Source: Hypericum androsaemum
Taxonomy: Eukaryota; Streptophyta; Magnoliopsida; Malpighiales; Hypericaceae
Length of the DNA stretch: 64,000 nucleotides
Assembly (NCBI GenBank): GCA_963995505.1
Contig: OZ023180.1
Coordinates: forward strand, 10,301,301-10,365,300
Reading direction: 5' to 3'
Shown: in pieces, positions 22,160 through 32,802 of the stretch
How positions within the stretch are numbered: the first letter of the stretch is position 1
Layout: the number at the start of each line of letters is the position of its first letter
Translations under genes and position numbers: made by a program
The notes under the pieces: model-generated
Database searches by the model: none
What the model was told of the DNA's origin: nothing
What the model saw: the letters and a program-made list of their open reading frames with translations, nothing else

Positions 22160-22696
22160 TAATGCAAAGGTGGTGATATTGCTATTGAAGTTAAAAATCA
22201 AAGAATAAAGGGAAGATAGAAGAAGAGGATTTGGAGTTGAAGCTTGGGGATGGATTTTTCCTTTGAGCATGGCCCCGTATATAGAACAGATTAATTCAAT
22301 TCCTGTCTAGACTTGAAGGTGACCGTCCACGTTGATGCATATATCTATATAATGCTATGGAAGTGACATTTTCAGAAATTGTTTATGAAAAAACGAATAT
22401 GCTTTTGTGCGGGAAGGGTCTTTAAACACCTAAACAAGAGATTCCCCATCTTTTCCTGCCGTTAGAACCAGAACGAAATTAATAATTCCCCATCTAGGCT
22501 TGTTTAACTGTAGTGTAGTTTGAGTATACCTTTATTTAAATTTTAATTGCGGGTTCTTTAATTTTGAAGAGACACGAAAGTGAAAACCTATAAGGTTGCT
22601 TTTGTAATTGGATAACCAGCACTCAGAACCATTTTCACGTAAATTTTTCATACTTACAAACACTCACTACATTTGCAATAGTTATTTCAACAATTG
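22160..22696. other. Intergenic, upstream of the DUF26 pseudogene
   Basis: Contains a TATATA-type box on the minus strand near 22275. Copy 2 has about 100 bp more near 57155-57265, and that extra matches the promoter of the intact DUF26 gene near 50390-50480. The shorter form here is therefore a deletion. No gene seen. Confidence 0.5.
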
Positions 22697-22977
22697 GCAT
22701 ATGCATTCGTGAGTGATTTCCCTTGCTCCTTCAAGAACCCAAGTATCCTAGTGATTTGGATATCCTGGGCAGGTCAGTTCCGGCTGCTGATCCAGCCTCT
22801 TTGGGCTATTTCATTGATAAAGGTGTGGATACTGCTGCTGCTGCTAAATTTGTCCGAAAGGTAAACTACCTAAGAAGCAAAGTGATGACCATTGCGTTCG
22901 TCGCGTTCTTGTTTTCTGGTGCCAAGAAGAAACAGGGCGAATCCTGCACAAGCGCCCGTGTGATGAAGATTATTTGA
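22697..22977 (+). other. Unrecognised coding-like fragment, plus strand
   Basis: An open frame of 84 codons from 22723 in good coding composition (contains ILGRSVPAADPASLGYF and a TAAAAKFVRKV segment) that ends at TGA. It is preserved in copy 2 (57616-57870) and in a diverged, broken form at 17580-17720. I do not recognise the family. Each copy lies tail-to-tail just below the 3' end of an F-box gene, so it travels with the F-box unit. Confidence 0.45.
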
Positions 22978-23315
22978 GCCTTTCATACTCGTATGCTTGC
23001 TTACTGCTTGGAGTAGAATGCAAAGGTTTCAGTGGCTATATAGTATAGATTCCATATGTCCCGTTTGTTCCGTTCTGTTGATAAAGAGCATATTACTGTT
23101 TCTCAGGAGTTGCTGCTACTTAACATTGTCTTCGCCCTTTCAATTTACTTTGTCTAAAGTGCCTTTAGATTCTAACTGTTAAAATCATCTGCCTCCATCA
23201 TTTGCTCCATGACTTCGAATACCGTACTGCATAACCCCAAAAAAAAAAGAGAGATTAGACACATACCGTGAATAGTGATTGTTATTAATTTAAAATGCCA
23301 CTGCAGTTGGAAAGT

Positions 23316-24941
23316 TCAGGATTTCAATTTACCAGCAGCATCCTGAGATACGAGTGTCATTGGTCGCTCCAAGCAATTGATCTCAACAACTGCAGGGATT
23401 TCTCTTCTCATAAATTCCAATGCTGATTTAAGCAACCTAACAACCTGCACAGAGAGAAAAACACATATTATCCAAGTGGCAAAACCGTAGACTGATAGAT
23501 ATGTGAACAACTCTAATAAAACTCACATTGTCAGATCCGCAATCGTTATAATTTAATGTCACAGTCCTGAGGCCTACCGAAGCCGAGCACATGGCAATAA
23601 CAAACGTTGCTATATCTGTCAAGCTCATATCTTGCAAATTAGCGACAGTAACTTCCAAATGGTGAACATTGGGAAACACAATCCCCATCTCTTTTAGATC
23701 CATTATCTGCAACAAAGGGTCATCAAAATCGCGACGTGAACGTGTATCTAAAAGAATAAATGAAAAAAAAACTGATTTGGATCGACATATAGGTACCTTG
23801 ATAGTGTCGATATCTATCTCCAACAGATGGATGTCGCTTAAATTTCGGAAAAACTCGAGCAAGGATAATCTCACATGAGTTTGCAAGTCAAGTGATAATT
23901 TAAGGGTGACCCTTTCCATGATCTGCACGCTGCATGGATCGATTTTCATGGATCCTAACATGAAAGCCGTGGGACCCAAGGTAATATCCATGAACAAGGT
24001 ACAGAGGGCTTCAGCCCAGATATTGTAGATCATAGAATATTTAAAGGAGCATCTGCAGATTTGCAAGTCCTTAAGAGAGGGACAAACGATGGAGAACCTC
24101 ATATAGTTAAAACGGCAATCATGAACCAGCAAGCTTTTTAGCTCTCCGCAATCAATGGTAAGTTTTAACTTCATCCTGCAACCCTCAATTCTAAGATACT
24201 TGAGGGATGGACATTGAGTAGATACTTCAGCTTTCATGAGGCAACGGGACATGGTGAGGCATTGAAGAGACGAGCTTGTAATAGAAAGGTGTTCACACAA
24301 GCGGACTTCTTCAAGATTCAGAGTTTTAAGTGATGCAAAGTGGCGGGATACCCATTCACCCAGAAGGCAACCAGAGGACACCACTATTGAATTCAGACTT
24401 AAGACCTGGATGGAGGCAAAATCTATTGCAAACAATTCAGCTGGCAGCCCCACAGCTTCAGTCTCAAAATTCTTGTTGTTGTGGAAGCCCTACTCAGACA
24501 GACAGGCAGGTTGAAGAAGCCTCCTTGAGCCGGAAAAAAGCCGATATCGATCTCTTGGGCGTTGCAACTTACAGCCCTGTTCACCCACCGATGGAATAGG
24601 GATGTTGGAGAAAAATCTCTGCAGTCGTTGCAATGCCAGTGAAGACGAAATCGGTGCATCTGCAGCAACTCCGACCCATCTTGCTCATCTAATAGCTTGT
24701 GAAGAAAGCCCCTAACCCCTTTACAATTATTTGTGCAACTATACTCATCGAAGTTCACATCGAAAAGCATGTCAGGTCTAGAAGTGCAAAGCTCTCGGCA
24801 TCTTGGGGACACGATACAGAGCCGTGCTACATCGTTCATTCGGAGGAAAGACAAGATGTGATGGAAGACTGGCAGCGGAAGTTCACTAAACTTATCGTGA
24901 TTATGATCATCGTTTCCCGGTCTGGCTTGAGGGATCTGCAT
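23316..24941 (-). pseudogene. F-box/LRR gene B, broken by a one-base deletion
   Basis: Homologue of genes A and C with the same exon plan: exon 1 24941-23797, exon 2 23706-23527, exon 3 23444-23316. Splice sites are intact. Compared with C, one G is missing at about 24428 (ATTGCAAAC here, ATTGGCAAAC in C). This shifts the frame after about 170 residues, in the middle of the leucine-rich region. The remaining sequence is nearly identical to C, so the loss is recent or an assembly error. The first part keeps a complete F-box (LPLPVFHHILSFLRMNDVARL). C has an upstream in-frame ATG; here it is AAT's complement and is lost, which does not affect the main start. Confidence 0.88.
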
Positions 24942-25159
24942 CTTGTGCACGGGGCTGCGAATGATTTGCCAGAAAGAACCGATAGATAATTAGGGGCGTC
25001 AAATCAGATGCATAACAAGGTAGATCATAATGATGCAAGTTATAAACAGAACAAAGAGTCAAAACACTATTGGATATCAGACATTGAACCTTCTAGCCTA
25101 GGGGTCTGCATTCGGTAAATAGCAAATTTCTTTACCAAATACTGAATTACTAAAAAAAT
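24942..25159. promoter_or_regulatory. Upstream region of F-box B
   Basis: Matches the region above gene C almost base for base. No distinct core promoter chosen. It is cut by the hAT insertion 220 bp above the start. Confidence 0.4.
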
Positions 25160-25167
25160 GTACACCG

Positions 25168-26094
25168 CATAGTTGTTAAAGCGGGTAACGCGGCGCGGCG
25201 CGGCCAACCCCAAATTTAACGCGGCGCGGTAACGCGGCACGGAGCGGGGAGTTATAGTTTGACGCGGATACTAATACTGTTATTCATAATTAGAAATAAA
25301 TACTTGCGGATATTCATTAGAAATAAATACTTGCAGATATTCATTAGAAATAAATACTTGCAAATATTCATAATTAATAACAAAAGTCAATACAATAAAT
25401 CAAAACATACTTGCAAATGCCAATTAAATTCAAGAAAATAAATAATTTAAGAGACTAAAATTTAAAGTAACTAAACATCAAAACTCAAATAAAAATAAAA
25501 ATTTAAACATGAAAATTATTAGATGACCTGGACGATTAAAAGAATAGAAGAAGCCCGAGATGTCACATGCTGAGGTGGCAATACATATTGAGGTGGCAAG
25601 TCTAGAATTAAAGTAGTTTAGAACTCATTAGATATAAAAAATAATAACATTGTACAGAGATATTCCTTTTCACCTCTCTCTCTCTCTCCCCCTCTATTCC
25701 CCTCGTCTCTCTACTTCTTCCCTTCATGATTTTCTTGAGTTCTTACTTAAAAAATGAAAAAGAAGGCGAGGGAGGGAGCTTTCAGAGACAGAAGAGAGGA
25801 GGAAGAAAAGACCAAGTGGGTCTGCCGTCTGTGAAGAGAAAAGGAAGGTAATTGAGGTTTTTTTTTTGAAAATTACAGAAATACCCTTAAAAAAAATTTA
25901 AAACGAGGGCAACGTCACTGATTTCGGGTGAAGCGGCCGCTCCACCCCGCGTCAAGGCCGCTCCGGCTGCTCCGAGTCGGCCGCAACGGCCGCGTCGCCC
26001 GTCGTCGCGGGAGCGGGGCGGGCCGACGCGGCAAACCCCAAAATCCCGCTCCGTTCCGAGATCTCGGCTGGAACGGGCCGAGTTAACAACTATG
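25168..26094. mobile_element. Non-autonomous hAT-type transposon, 927 bp, with 8-bp TSD
   Basis: The ends are CATAGTTGTTAA and TTAACAACTATG, a perfect 12-bp inverted repeat. They are flanked by the 8-bp duplication GTACACCG (25160-25167 and 26095-26102). Subterminal regions are very GC-rich with repeated GCGGCGCGG-type motifs, while the middle is AT-rich with a short tandem array of ATACTTGC(A/G)-ATATTCAT units (about 25280-25370). No transposase. The second copy of the block (about 60060) has the uninterrupted site with a single GTACACCG, a natural empty-site control. Confidence 0.95.
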
Positions 26095-26102
26095 GTACAC
26101 CG

Positions 26103-26985
26103 ATCCCGATCCCGATCCCAAACTTAATTCGGTAGTAATCCAGAAGTTATACAACCAAACTTCGATCCAAATCAAACAATCTGTTACCAGCTTCGTATCT
26201 GCTCAATCTTCATTAACACAATCTGTCTAAAAAACAATCTGTTTTATCACAAAGCTATCGTAATATAAATATACAATCTGTACTAAACACAAGTTAGTGT
26301 TGACGAAAGTGCAAATGATCTCCAAATTAGTAACTGTAAATTGGTATTGGGCTCGTACTTAACACAAATTGGTGTTGACGAAAGTGTAAATGTTCATCCC
26401 CAATCTAGTTACTGCAATAATCCCCAATCTAACTCGTGTAGCTAGCTAGCTCTAAGTTAGTTTCTCACATTGAACAAATAATCCCCAAATTTTGCTCAAT
26501 TTAGGGTTTTCAAACCCTCAATCGAAACATGTTAGAAGGGAACTAGAGTTTAGTGTCTACGAAGGTTACCTTAGTGGTGGCCGCGGGCGGCGGTTGTGGT
26601 GCTTTGGGCGACTGTGTCGCGTCGCGTGTCTGTCTGTCTTGGTTGGACGAGTGGGTGGTGACCGGTGAGAAGCATGGTTTTAATTTGGGAAAAGTAGACT
26701 TTACTATCCTATAATTTTATATTTTTTGTTTCTAGGCATTGTGGTCTCAAATTGGTTATTTAGTCCCAAAAATTTACCAACTATTTTTCGGACAGGTCGA
26801 GGGTAAAAGTCTATCCAAACGCGCTCAAAACGACACAATTTTTTATCCAACATGGGAGACACGTAGTGACTTAGTAGGTTTAGTTAAAGTTGATGTGTGA
26901 GTTAAACTTGAATGTACACTCCATTGTTAGCCAAGTTAGAATTCTTGAATGTACTATGAGTTGTGTAAAATAACTATTTTGGGTA
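26103..26985. other. Intergenic, shared with copy 2
   Basis: Begins with GATCCC repeats (three here, two in copy 2). Contains a repeated phrase with GTGTTGACGAAAGTG (about 26297 and 26371). A GC-rich patch at 26575-26640 may be a 5' leader. No open frame with a recognisable product. Confidence 0.4.
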
Positions 26986-26994
26986 TTCTTTTTA

Positions 26995-28177
26995 GGAAAA
27001 AGTCTACTTTAGCACCTTGTACCTTGTGGTATAGCTAAAAATTATTTTAGTATTTTGTAGTAAAAAATTGATCAATCGAATCATACTTATTCTAATTAAC
27101 ATCAAAAAAGTCCACGGACAGCTACGCGAACCCTACCCGTCCTGCCAGATCAGCATCCTCTGATGATGTGGCACCATCTCTCCTTTCTTCCCCCCTCTCT
27201 TCCCTCTCTCTCCTTCTCCCCTCTCTCTCCCCCAAAAAATTCACATAGAATAGGATCTAGACCAAATTTGGTGTTGGGTCCAACCAAAAGGTGGGGAAGA
27301 TGAAGGCAAACTACTTGGAAGTTCTCTAATCTTTAATAATAATATGTATAACCAACTTGTGTTAGAATCACACAAGCATTATCATCATCAGAAGAACCTA
27401 ATCCATCGGAACCCCCAATCACCCCAACTGAGATGGCTCAATGACGGATCATCAAGTGAAATCAAAACGACAAGAAACCCGCAATTTCAAGATCTCAACA
27501 GGTGAAATCAAAACGACAAAATGACACTAAATCAAAGCTAATTCCACCATTTCCCCTTCTCCTTAACATCAAATCAAAATCGGATCTACAGAGTTGGACC
27601 AGATTTGACTAGGGAAATCTGCAGATCGAACATCGCAAACAAAACGAAACGAAACCCCAGCATAAACAGCAAAGAAGAAACTAAAAAAACAAATAATAAC
27701 AATGTGTCTGAAAATGGAGCTCACCATTTTTTACTTGAGATGGGAGTCAGAGTGGGGAGGAGGGAGGATATAGGGATTTTTAAGTGGTGGTCCTTTTTTA
27801 GGTGTCCCTTTGTGAGGCTGTCGTCTAAGCTCGGGGGCGGCTACCCTGCTTCTGTTCCTACACGTTGGGCTTCTATGGGCTGACTCGACTTGTGTCTTGA
27901 GGTCCTTCTTCCTCCTCAATCCTCAGGGATGGAGAAACTTTTCTGAGGGAGAGAGAGGGAAGAGACACGAAAGAGGGGGAAAGAAAGGACAGATGGTGCC
28001 ACGTCATCAGAGGATGCTGATGTGGCTGTTCCACATCGCCAGGCAGGACGAGTAGGGATCGGGCAGCTGTCCGTGGACCTTTTTGATATTAATTGAAATA
28101 AGTATGACTCGATTGGCCAATTTTTTATCACATGATACTAAAGTAATTTTCAGTTATACTACAAGTAGACTTTTTCC
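26995..28177. mobile_element. MULE-type DNA transposon, 1.18 kb, long inverted repeats, 9-bp TSD
   Basis: The ends start GGAAAAAGTCTACTT and the two arms pair over about 250 bp (left about 26995-27260, right about 27915-28177). The 9-bp duplication TTCTTTTTA flanks it (26986-26994 and 28178-28186), as expected for Mutator-like elements. The interior of about 650 bp has open frames on both strands (27605-27883 plus, 27731-27919 minus) without recognisable domains and no transposase. Captured host sequence is possible. The same insertion is in copy 2 (61288-62468). Confidence 0.9.
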
Positions 28178-28186
28178 TTCTTTTTA

Positions 28187-28956
28187 ATGAACAATTTGTG
28201 CTATAGTTCAAATCCTCAACGCAACCGTGGATTCTATAGGGAAAGAAAGGAGAAGAGCAACTTGCAGTTGTCTTGGACAGGGAAGAAAAACACATATCTT
28301 GTGATTTTATAAATCAATTGTGATGCAGGGACCGTGGATAAAAAATCGTGGATTCGTTGATTTTGAGAATACCCAAAAAATATTATAAAAATTTTGATCA
28401 GTTGATTCAAAAGAATACTGAAAAATGACTATAGATAATAATTAAACATATCTCCATCCTAATTTCCATCAAATTATTTGCAACTTTTTTACTTTCCGAG
28501 TTTTACGTGGATTCTATTCTTCAATGGCGTTTGTGTGACGACAACATGATATTAGATTATGATCTTCTTATCTTATTTATAACTGCAATAAGTATGTAAA
28601 TTTTACGTACTTATAAATAACTACACAACTCTTGCAATGCACTAATTTCAACTATTAATTTCAACTATTGACGTTGAGATGCATTTGTGACTGATTTCCC
28701 TTGTTTCTTCGAGAATCTAAGCATCCTAGTGATTTCCCTTTCAAATTACTTGTCTCAAGTGCTTTTAGATTCTTACTCTTTACTACTACGACACAACAAT
28801 ACAAGCTAGGACTATCAAAGTAAAAAGGAAGCAAATAAATAAAGTTTTTTTAAAAGTATATTTTACAATAATAGTTACATCTTGTGATTTGAAGTTAGAC
28901 CTTCATAAAATATTCTCATACTTTGTGCCATCAGACCAAATAGACTTTGTCATCGA
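28187..28956. other. Intergenic repeat-unit spacer
   Basis: Shared with 62478-63247 and, more distantly, with 16400-16960. AT-rich; no gene seen. Confidence 0.5.
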
Positions 28957-28968
28957 ACTCACGTCGTC

Positions 28969-29532
28969 TTTTTTTTTTAGAAGTAAATGTTGTATATTGC
29001 CACCCAAAAATACAAATGTACAATATTTACTTTCGCCTAGGTCATCACATGGATGCACAATTACCTTAGTGATCTAGGAACAAAAGTAAGTCTTGGTTAC
29101 AAAGATAAACAATGGAATTAGATCAAATTAAGTACTCATGGACGTGGTAGAGAGCGGAATGACGAAGAAGTTCTTGATTGCTCCGCATCTCTCTGAAGAT
29201 GATGTGGTTTTGATGTAACCAAAGTCCCCACGTGATTGCTCCATAAAGAGCACGCCGAACCTTTGCAAGCATTCCACAACCAAACCGCAACAAGCTGATA
29301 TCGAAGTAGCCACATCCTTGCTCACACACCAAGCAACTACAATTTTTGCAGCGAAATTATTCCGTAGTCGCCACGAGAAGGAGCAGTGTAATAGCATATG
29401 GTTCTCAATTTTGTCGAAAGTGTAGCATAATAGGCAAAGACAATCCCAGTTTGCCAGAGAACCTTGCCGAATCAGAATATCCCTCGTCGGAAGCCTTCCC
29501 TGCATTGCAATCCAGAGGAAAGCTTCAACCCA
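28969..29532 (-). mobile_element. 5'-truncated LINE tail with zf-RVT domain
   Basis: On the minus strand it carries a reverse-transcriptase zinc-binding (zf-RVT) segment: FLWIAMQGRLPTRDIL, then C-x-L-C and a later H-x-L-L-H-C. It ends in an A-tail (T10 on the plus strand at 28969-28978). Similar sequence flanks it (ACTCACGTCGTCTTTT before, AGTCACAATGTCTTTT after), a diverged target duplication. The older unit near 16963-16985 has this sequence once, the empty site. Also present at 63260-63822. Confidence 0.8.
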
Positions 29533-29599
29533 AGTCACAATGTCTTTTATCATATTAAGCCCGGTCCAGCAGGTACCCAAATCAGCATTTTGCTGAATA

Positions 29600-30615
29600 T
29601 AATCTGCTTCCATTATTTTCTACAGGACCTTAAATACCGTACTGCATAACCGCAAAAAAAAGATTAGATACACATAGTGAATAGTGATATGGTTATTAAT
29701 TTAAAATGCCACTACAGTTAGAAAGTGTAGGCTTTCAATTTACGAGCAGCATACTCGCAATTGATTTCTACAGCTGCAGAGATTTATCTTCTCACAAATT
29801 CCGCTGCCGATTTAAACAACCTGACAACCTTCATAGAGAGAGAAACACATTACCAATGTGGCAAAGACGTATAGATAGATACGCGAATAATTCTATTTAA
29901 ACTCACATCCTCAGATTGACAATCGTTATAATTTAATGTCACAGTCTTGAGACCCACCGAAGCCGAGCACATGTCAATAACAAACGTTGCTCGAATTCAT
30001 ATCTTGCAAATTATCGACAATGACTTTCAAATGGTGAAGATTGCGAAACACAATCCCCATCTGTTTTAAATCCAGTATCTGCAAGAAAGGATCATCAAAA
30101 TCGCTTCGTGTACGTGTATCTAAAAGAAGAAATGAAAAAAAAAGTAATTTAGATTGGCATTTACGTACCTTGATAGTGTCGACATCTATCTCCAATACAT
30201 GGATGTTGTTAATATCTTGGAAATACTTGAGCACGAATAATCTCAGATGAGATGCAAAGTCAAGTGATAATTTAAAGGTTACCCTTTTCATGATCTGCAC
30301 GCTTCCGAAAAATTCTAACATGGCAGACCTAAGATAATATCCATTGAAAAGATACAGAGGGCTCCAGCTGAGATTCTGTAGAACATAAAATGTTTGATGA
30401 AGCACCTGGAGATTTGCAAGTCCTTAAGAGAGGGACCGACGACGGAAAACCTCACAAAGTCAAAATGGCAATCATGAACCAGCAAGCTTTTTAGCTCTCC
30501 GCATTTGACAGTAAGAACAACGATCATGTCGGGGGTGGTCGTGCAACCCTAACTCTATGATACTCGAGGGATGGACATTGAACATATATGTCAGCATCCA
30601 TGAGGCAATGGGAGA
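29600..30615 (-). pseudogene. F-box/LRR pseudogene D, 3' half
   Basis: Matches exons and introns of genes A-C: exon 3 traces at about 29740-29830, exon 2 at about 29905-30075, and the 3' part of exon 1 from about 30168. It has several frame changes and stops. It stops at GGGAGA where the copia element begins; the matching sequence resumes at 48335. Confidence 0.85.
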
Positions 30616-30866
30616 TAAAGGAGTTACCTTATCAGACCTGATCACGATCACAGCTGGCAGATCCTCTAGAATCATCTCAGCAACATAATCACAGCCAGAA
30701 TCCTGCCCCGTAATTGTTGCACATCCTCGACATTACTGCTGCAATATTGTCTTACCATATCTGTAACAATTACCATAGTTGTATAGCTTGCTCAACACTC
30801 TTGTATTTTGTATAAATGTGTAACCCAATGTACAGAAACATCACCAAGCAATATAGAACCTCTTCA
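30616..30866 (+). repeat. 5' LTR of the level-1 copia
   Basis: 251 bp. Begins TAAAGGAGTTACC and ends CTCTTCA; pairs with 48084-48334. Confidence 0.93.
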
Positions 30867-30881
30867 TGGTATCAGAGCAGG
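30867..30881 (+). other. Primer-binding site, initiator tRNA-Met type
   Basis: TGGTATCAGAGCAGG directly after the LTR, complementary to the 3' end of plant initiator tRNA-Met. Confidence 0.9.
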
Positions 30882-31173
30882 TTAATTCCGTGCCCATTGT
30901 TGAGCTCGCACGACTCCCATTTCTCGTACTTTGGTGAAGTCAAAGCCAGTGCAATCTTCAACCCGAGGTGGGTCTTGTTTGAGGGGGCGTGTTGAGAATC
31001 CCACATCGTTTAAAACACGAGTGGAGGGCAACTTTATAAGTGTAGAAAATCTACCAACGACATGTTGAGAATCCCACATCGTTTAAAACACGAGTGGGGG
31101 ACAAGTTTATAAGTGTGAAAAATCCACTAACCCATCGCCTTAAGGTTTTGGGTTGGATATGGAGATTCTAACA
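30882..31173 (+). mobile_element. TRIM-type fragment inside the copia leader
   Basis: After the primer site come a short body, a polypurine-like TTTGAGGGGGCG, and then TGTTGAGAATCCCACATCG, the usual beginning of a TRIM-type LTR. A 73-bp partial LTR (30990-31062) is followed by a complete copy of 111 bp (31063-31173) ending CTAACA. A second primer site, TGGTATCAGAAC, follows at 31174. No TRIM 5' LTR or target duplication is present; the TRIM material lies exactly between two primer sites. Confidence 0.7.
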
Positions 31174-31224
31174 TGGTATCAGAACTTACTGTCTAAAGAA
31201 TTATTTTTTCCTACCTCCTGCACA

Positions 31225-32762
31225 ATGGCCCAAACTGACGATCAACTCAGAATTCACACACCCCATCTGCACTACAAACTCGATGCCACCAATTATTTGA
31301 TGTGGAGGGCTCAAGTCGAGCCTGTGCTTAGAGGGGCAGGACTATTCCACCATGCTGATGGCTCCAAGCCGGTGCCATCCCGAACCATTGCTACAGAGAA
31401 GGAAGGTGGTCAACAAACGCCCAATCCGGTGTTCGAGAAATGGTATGAGAAAGATCAGAAGGTTATCTCTTGGCTGACCTGTTCGGTGTCCGCCTCGATG
31501 ATGCCGCTCATTATCAGATGCGAGACGGCAATGATACACTAGGGCCGCCTGGCCAAGGTCTATGGCAGTGGGTCCCGAGCTCAGGCCACCTTATACGCGC
31601 TGAAGAAGGGTGATGAATCAATCGACGCCTACATGCAACAGGCCACAACAATCCAGAATCAACTTTTTGTGCTAGGGCAACCGATCAGTGAGAATGATGT
31701 TGTGGAGCGCGTGCTGTCTAGACTCGATGAGAGTTATCATCCATTCGTTCGCTCTATCTCACTTAGACCTGACCCGATGCTGTTGTCGAAACTTCATGGT
31801 CATCTGCTCAATGAAGAAATTCTCCTCCGTCACACTAGCGGGACCAAGACCGAGTCCCTTGTGCTGTCAGCCAACTACCCCCGCTTTGGAGGTCGCGATG
31901 GCTGCGGCGGTCATGGCGGAGGACAGAAAGGCAGAGGCAGTGGTCGCTAGAACCATGCTACTTTTGGAGGCTGAGGAGGACAGGGGTACAGTGGCTACTC
32001 TTCGAATGGCGGACTAGGCCCAAAGTGGCCCAATGATGGGCCTCAACCTGCTCAGTCCATGGACCAGGATGTGCAATATTGTAATTGCATAGGCTACAGT
32101 CACATTTCCAGGAATTGCTGTAGTGCACGGCGATCTGGGCCTCGGAAAATAGGCCCACAAACCCACTACACCGCTTCTCCAAATGGGTCTCCATGGGTGC
32201 TCGATTTGGGGATAACTCATTATCTGACTTTAGACGTATCCCACCTACCGGTCCACTCCGAATACACCGGGCTTGAAGAAGTAACATTTGGTAATGGACA
32301 ATCGCTTTCTATCTCTCGTGTTGGCTTCATATCTTTTCCATTATCTCGGTCATCGCTAAACTTGTACAATGTGCTTTATGTTCCTAATTCTAGCACTAAT
32401 TTGGTATCGCTCAATACACTAACTTGGGATAATAACATTGTTGTGGAATTTGTGGGTGACTCTTTCTTTGTTAAGGACCAGATCATGAAAAAGCTCATGC
32501 ACCATGGCCGGAGTAAAGACGGCCTTTATCCGCTACAGTGTGCTGGCCCACCAATAAGACCGCATGCCTACCATGTGTCAGCCACACCATCCCTTAAACT
32601 TTGGCATCAGTGACTTGGACATGCCAATCTCCAAGCCGTGAAGACTGCTCTTCGCTCTCAGTCTATTAATTTTTTGAATAAAAATCTATCAACCCTATGT
32701 CACGGTTGTAGCGTTGGGAAAATACACAAGTTGCCATATCCCATATCGTCATTTTAAGTGTC
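31225..32762 (+). pseudogene. Copia gag and protease (level 1, decayed)
   Basis: From the ATG at 31225 a UBN2-like gag is readable (HYKLDATNYLMWRAQVEPVL), interrupted by TAG at 31540. It resumes at 31543-31950 (ALKKGDESIDAYMQQ, then glycine-rich). A degraded zinc knuckle (CIGYSHISRNC) follows at about 32085. A protease segment (WVLDLGITHYLT, with D-L-G in place of D-S-G) lies near 32200 and a GAG-pre-integrase fragment (LWHQ-LGHANLQAV) near 32600. Several stops make it non-functional. Confidence 0.85.
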
Positions 32763-32802
32763 GGGGCCCCTCGATCTCGTATGTAGTGATCTCTGGGATC
32801 CC

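Larger units (their letters stand above)
20125..29710. repeat. Segmental duplication, copy 1
   Basis: Near-identical to 54846-64000, with the same order of LINE tail, DUF26 pseudogene, gene fragment, F-box gene, MULE and LINE tail. The copies differ by the hAT element (copy 1 only), a LINE tail at 60710-61025 (copy 2 only), a loss of about 100 bp near 22373 in copy 1, an extra stretch of about 40 bp near 54930 in copy 2, and scattered small changes. The copy may continue past 29710, where copy 2 runs out of the window. Confidence 0.93.

Noticed and set aside
25280..25370. Short tandem units that might suggest a CRISPR-like array
   Set aside because: Direct, AT-rich repeats without unique spacers, inside a plant hAT element.
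29128..29613. 161-codon frame as a host gene
   Set aside because: It contains a zf-RVT segment, ends at an A-tail and is flanked by a target duplication, so it is a LINE tail. Its first residues come from adjoining F-box 3' sequence.
30972..31140. The doubled TGTTGAGAATCCCACATCG phrase as a simple tandem repeat
   Set aside because: The second copy continues to a complete LTR end and primer site and the first follows a polypurine tract. TRIM LTRs explain it better than a random tandem repeat.
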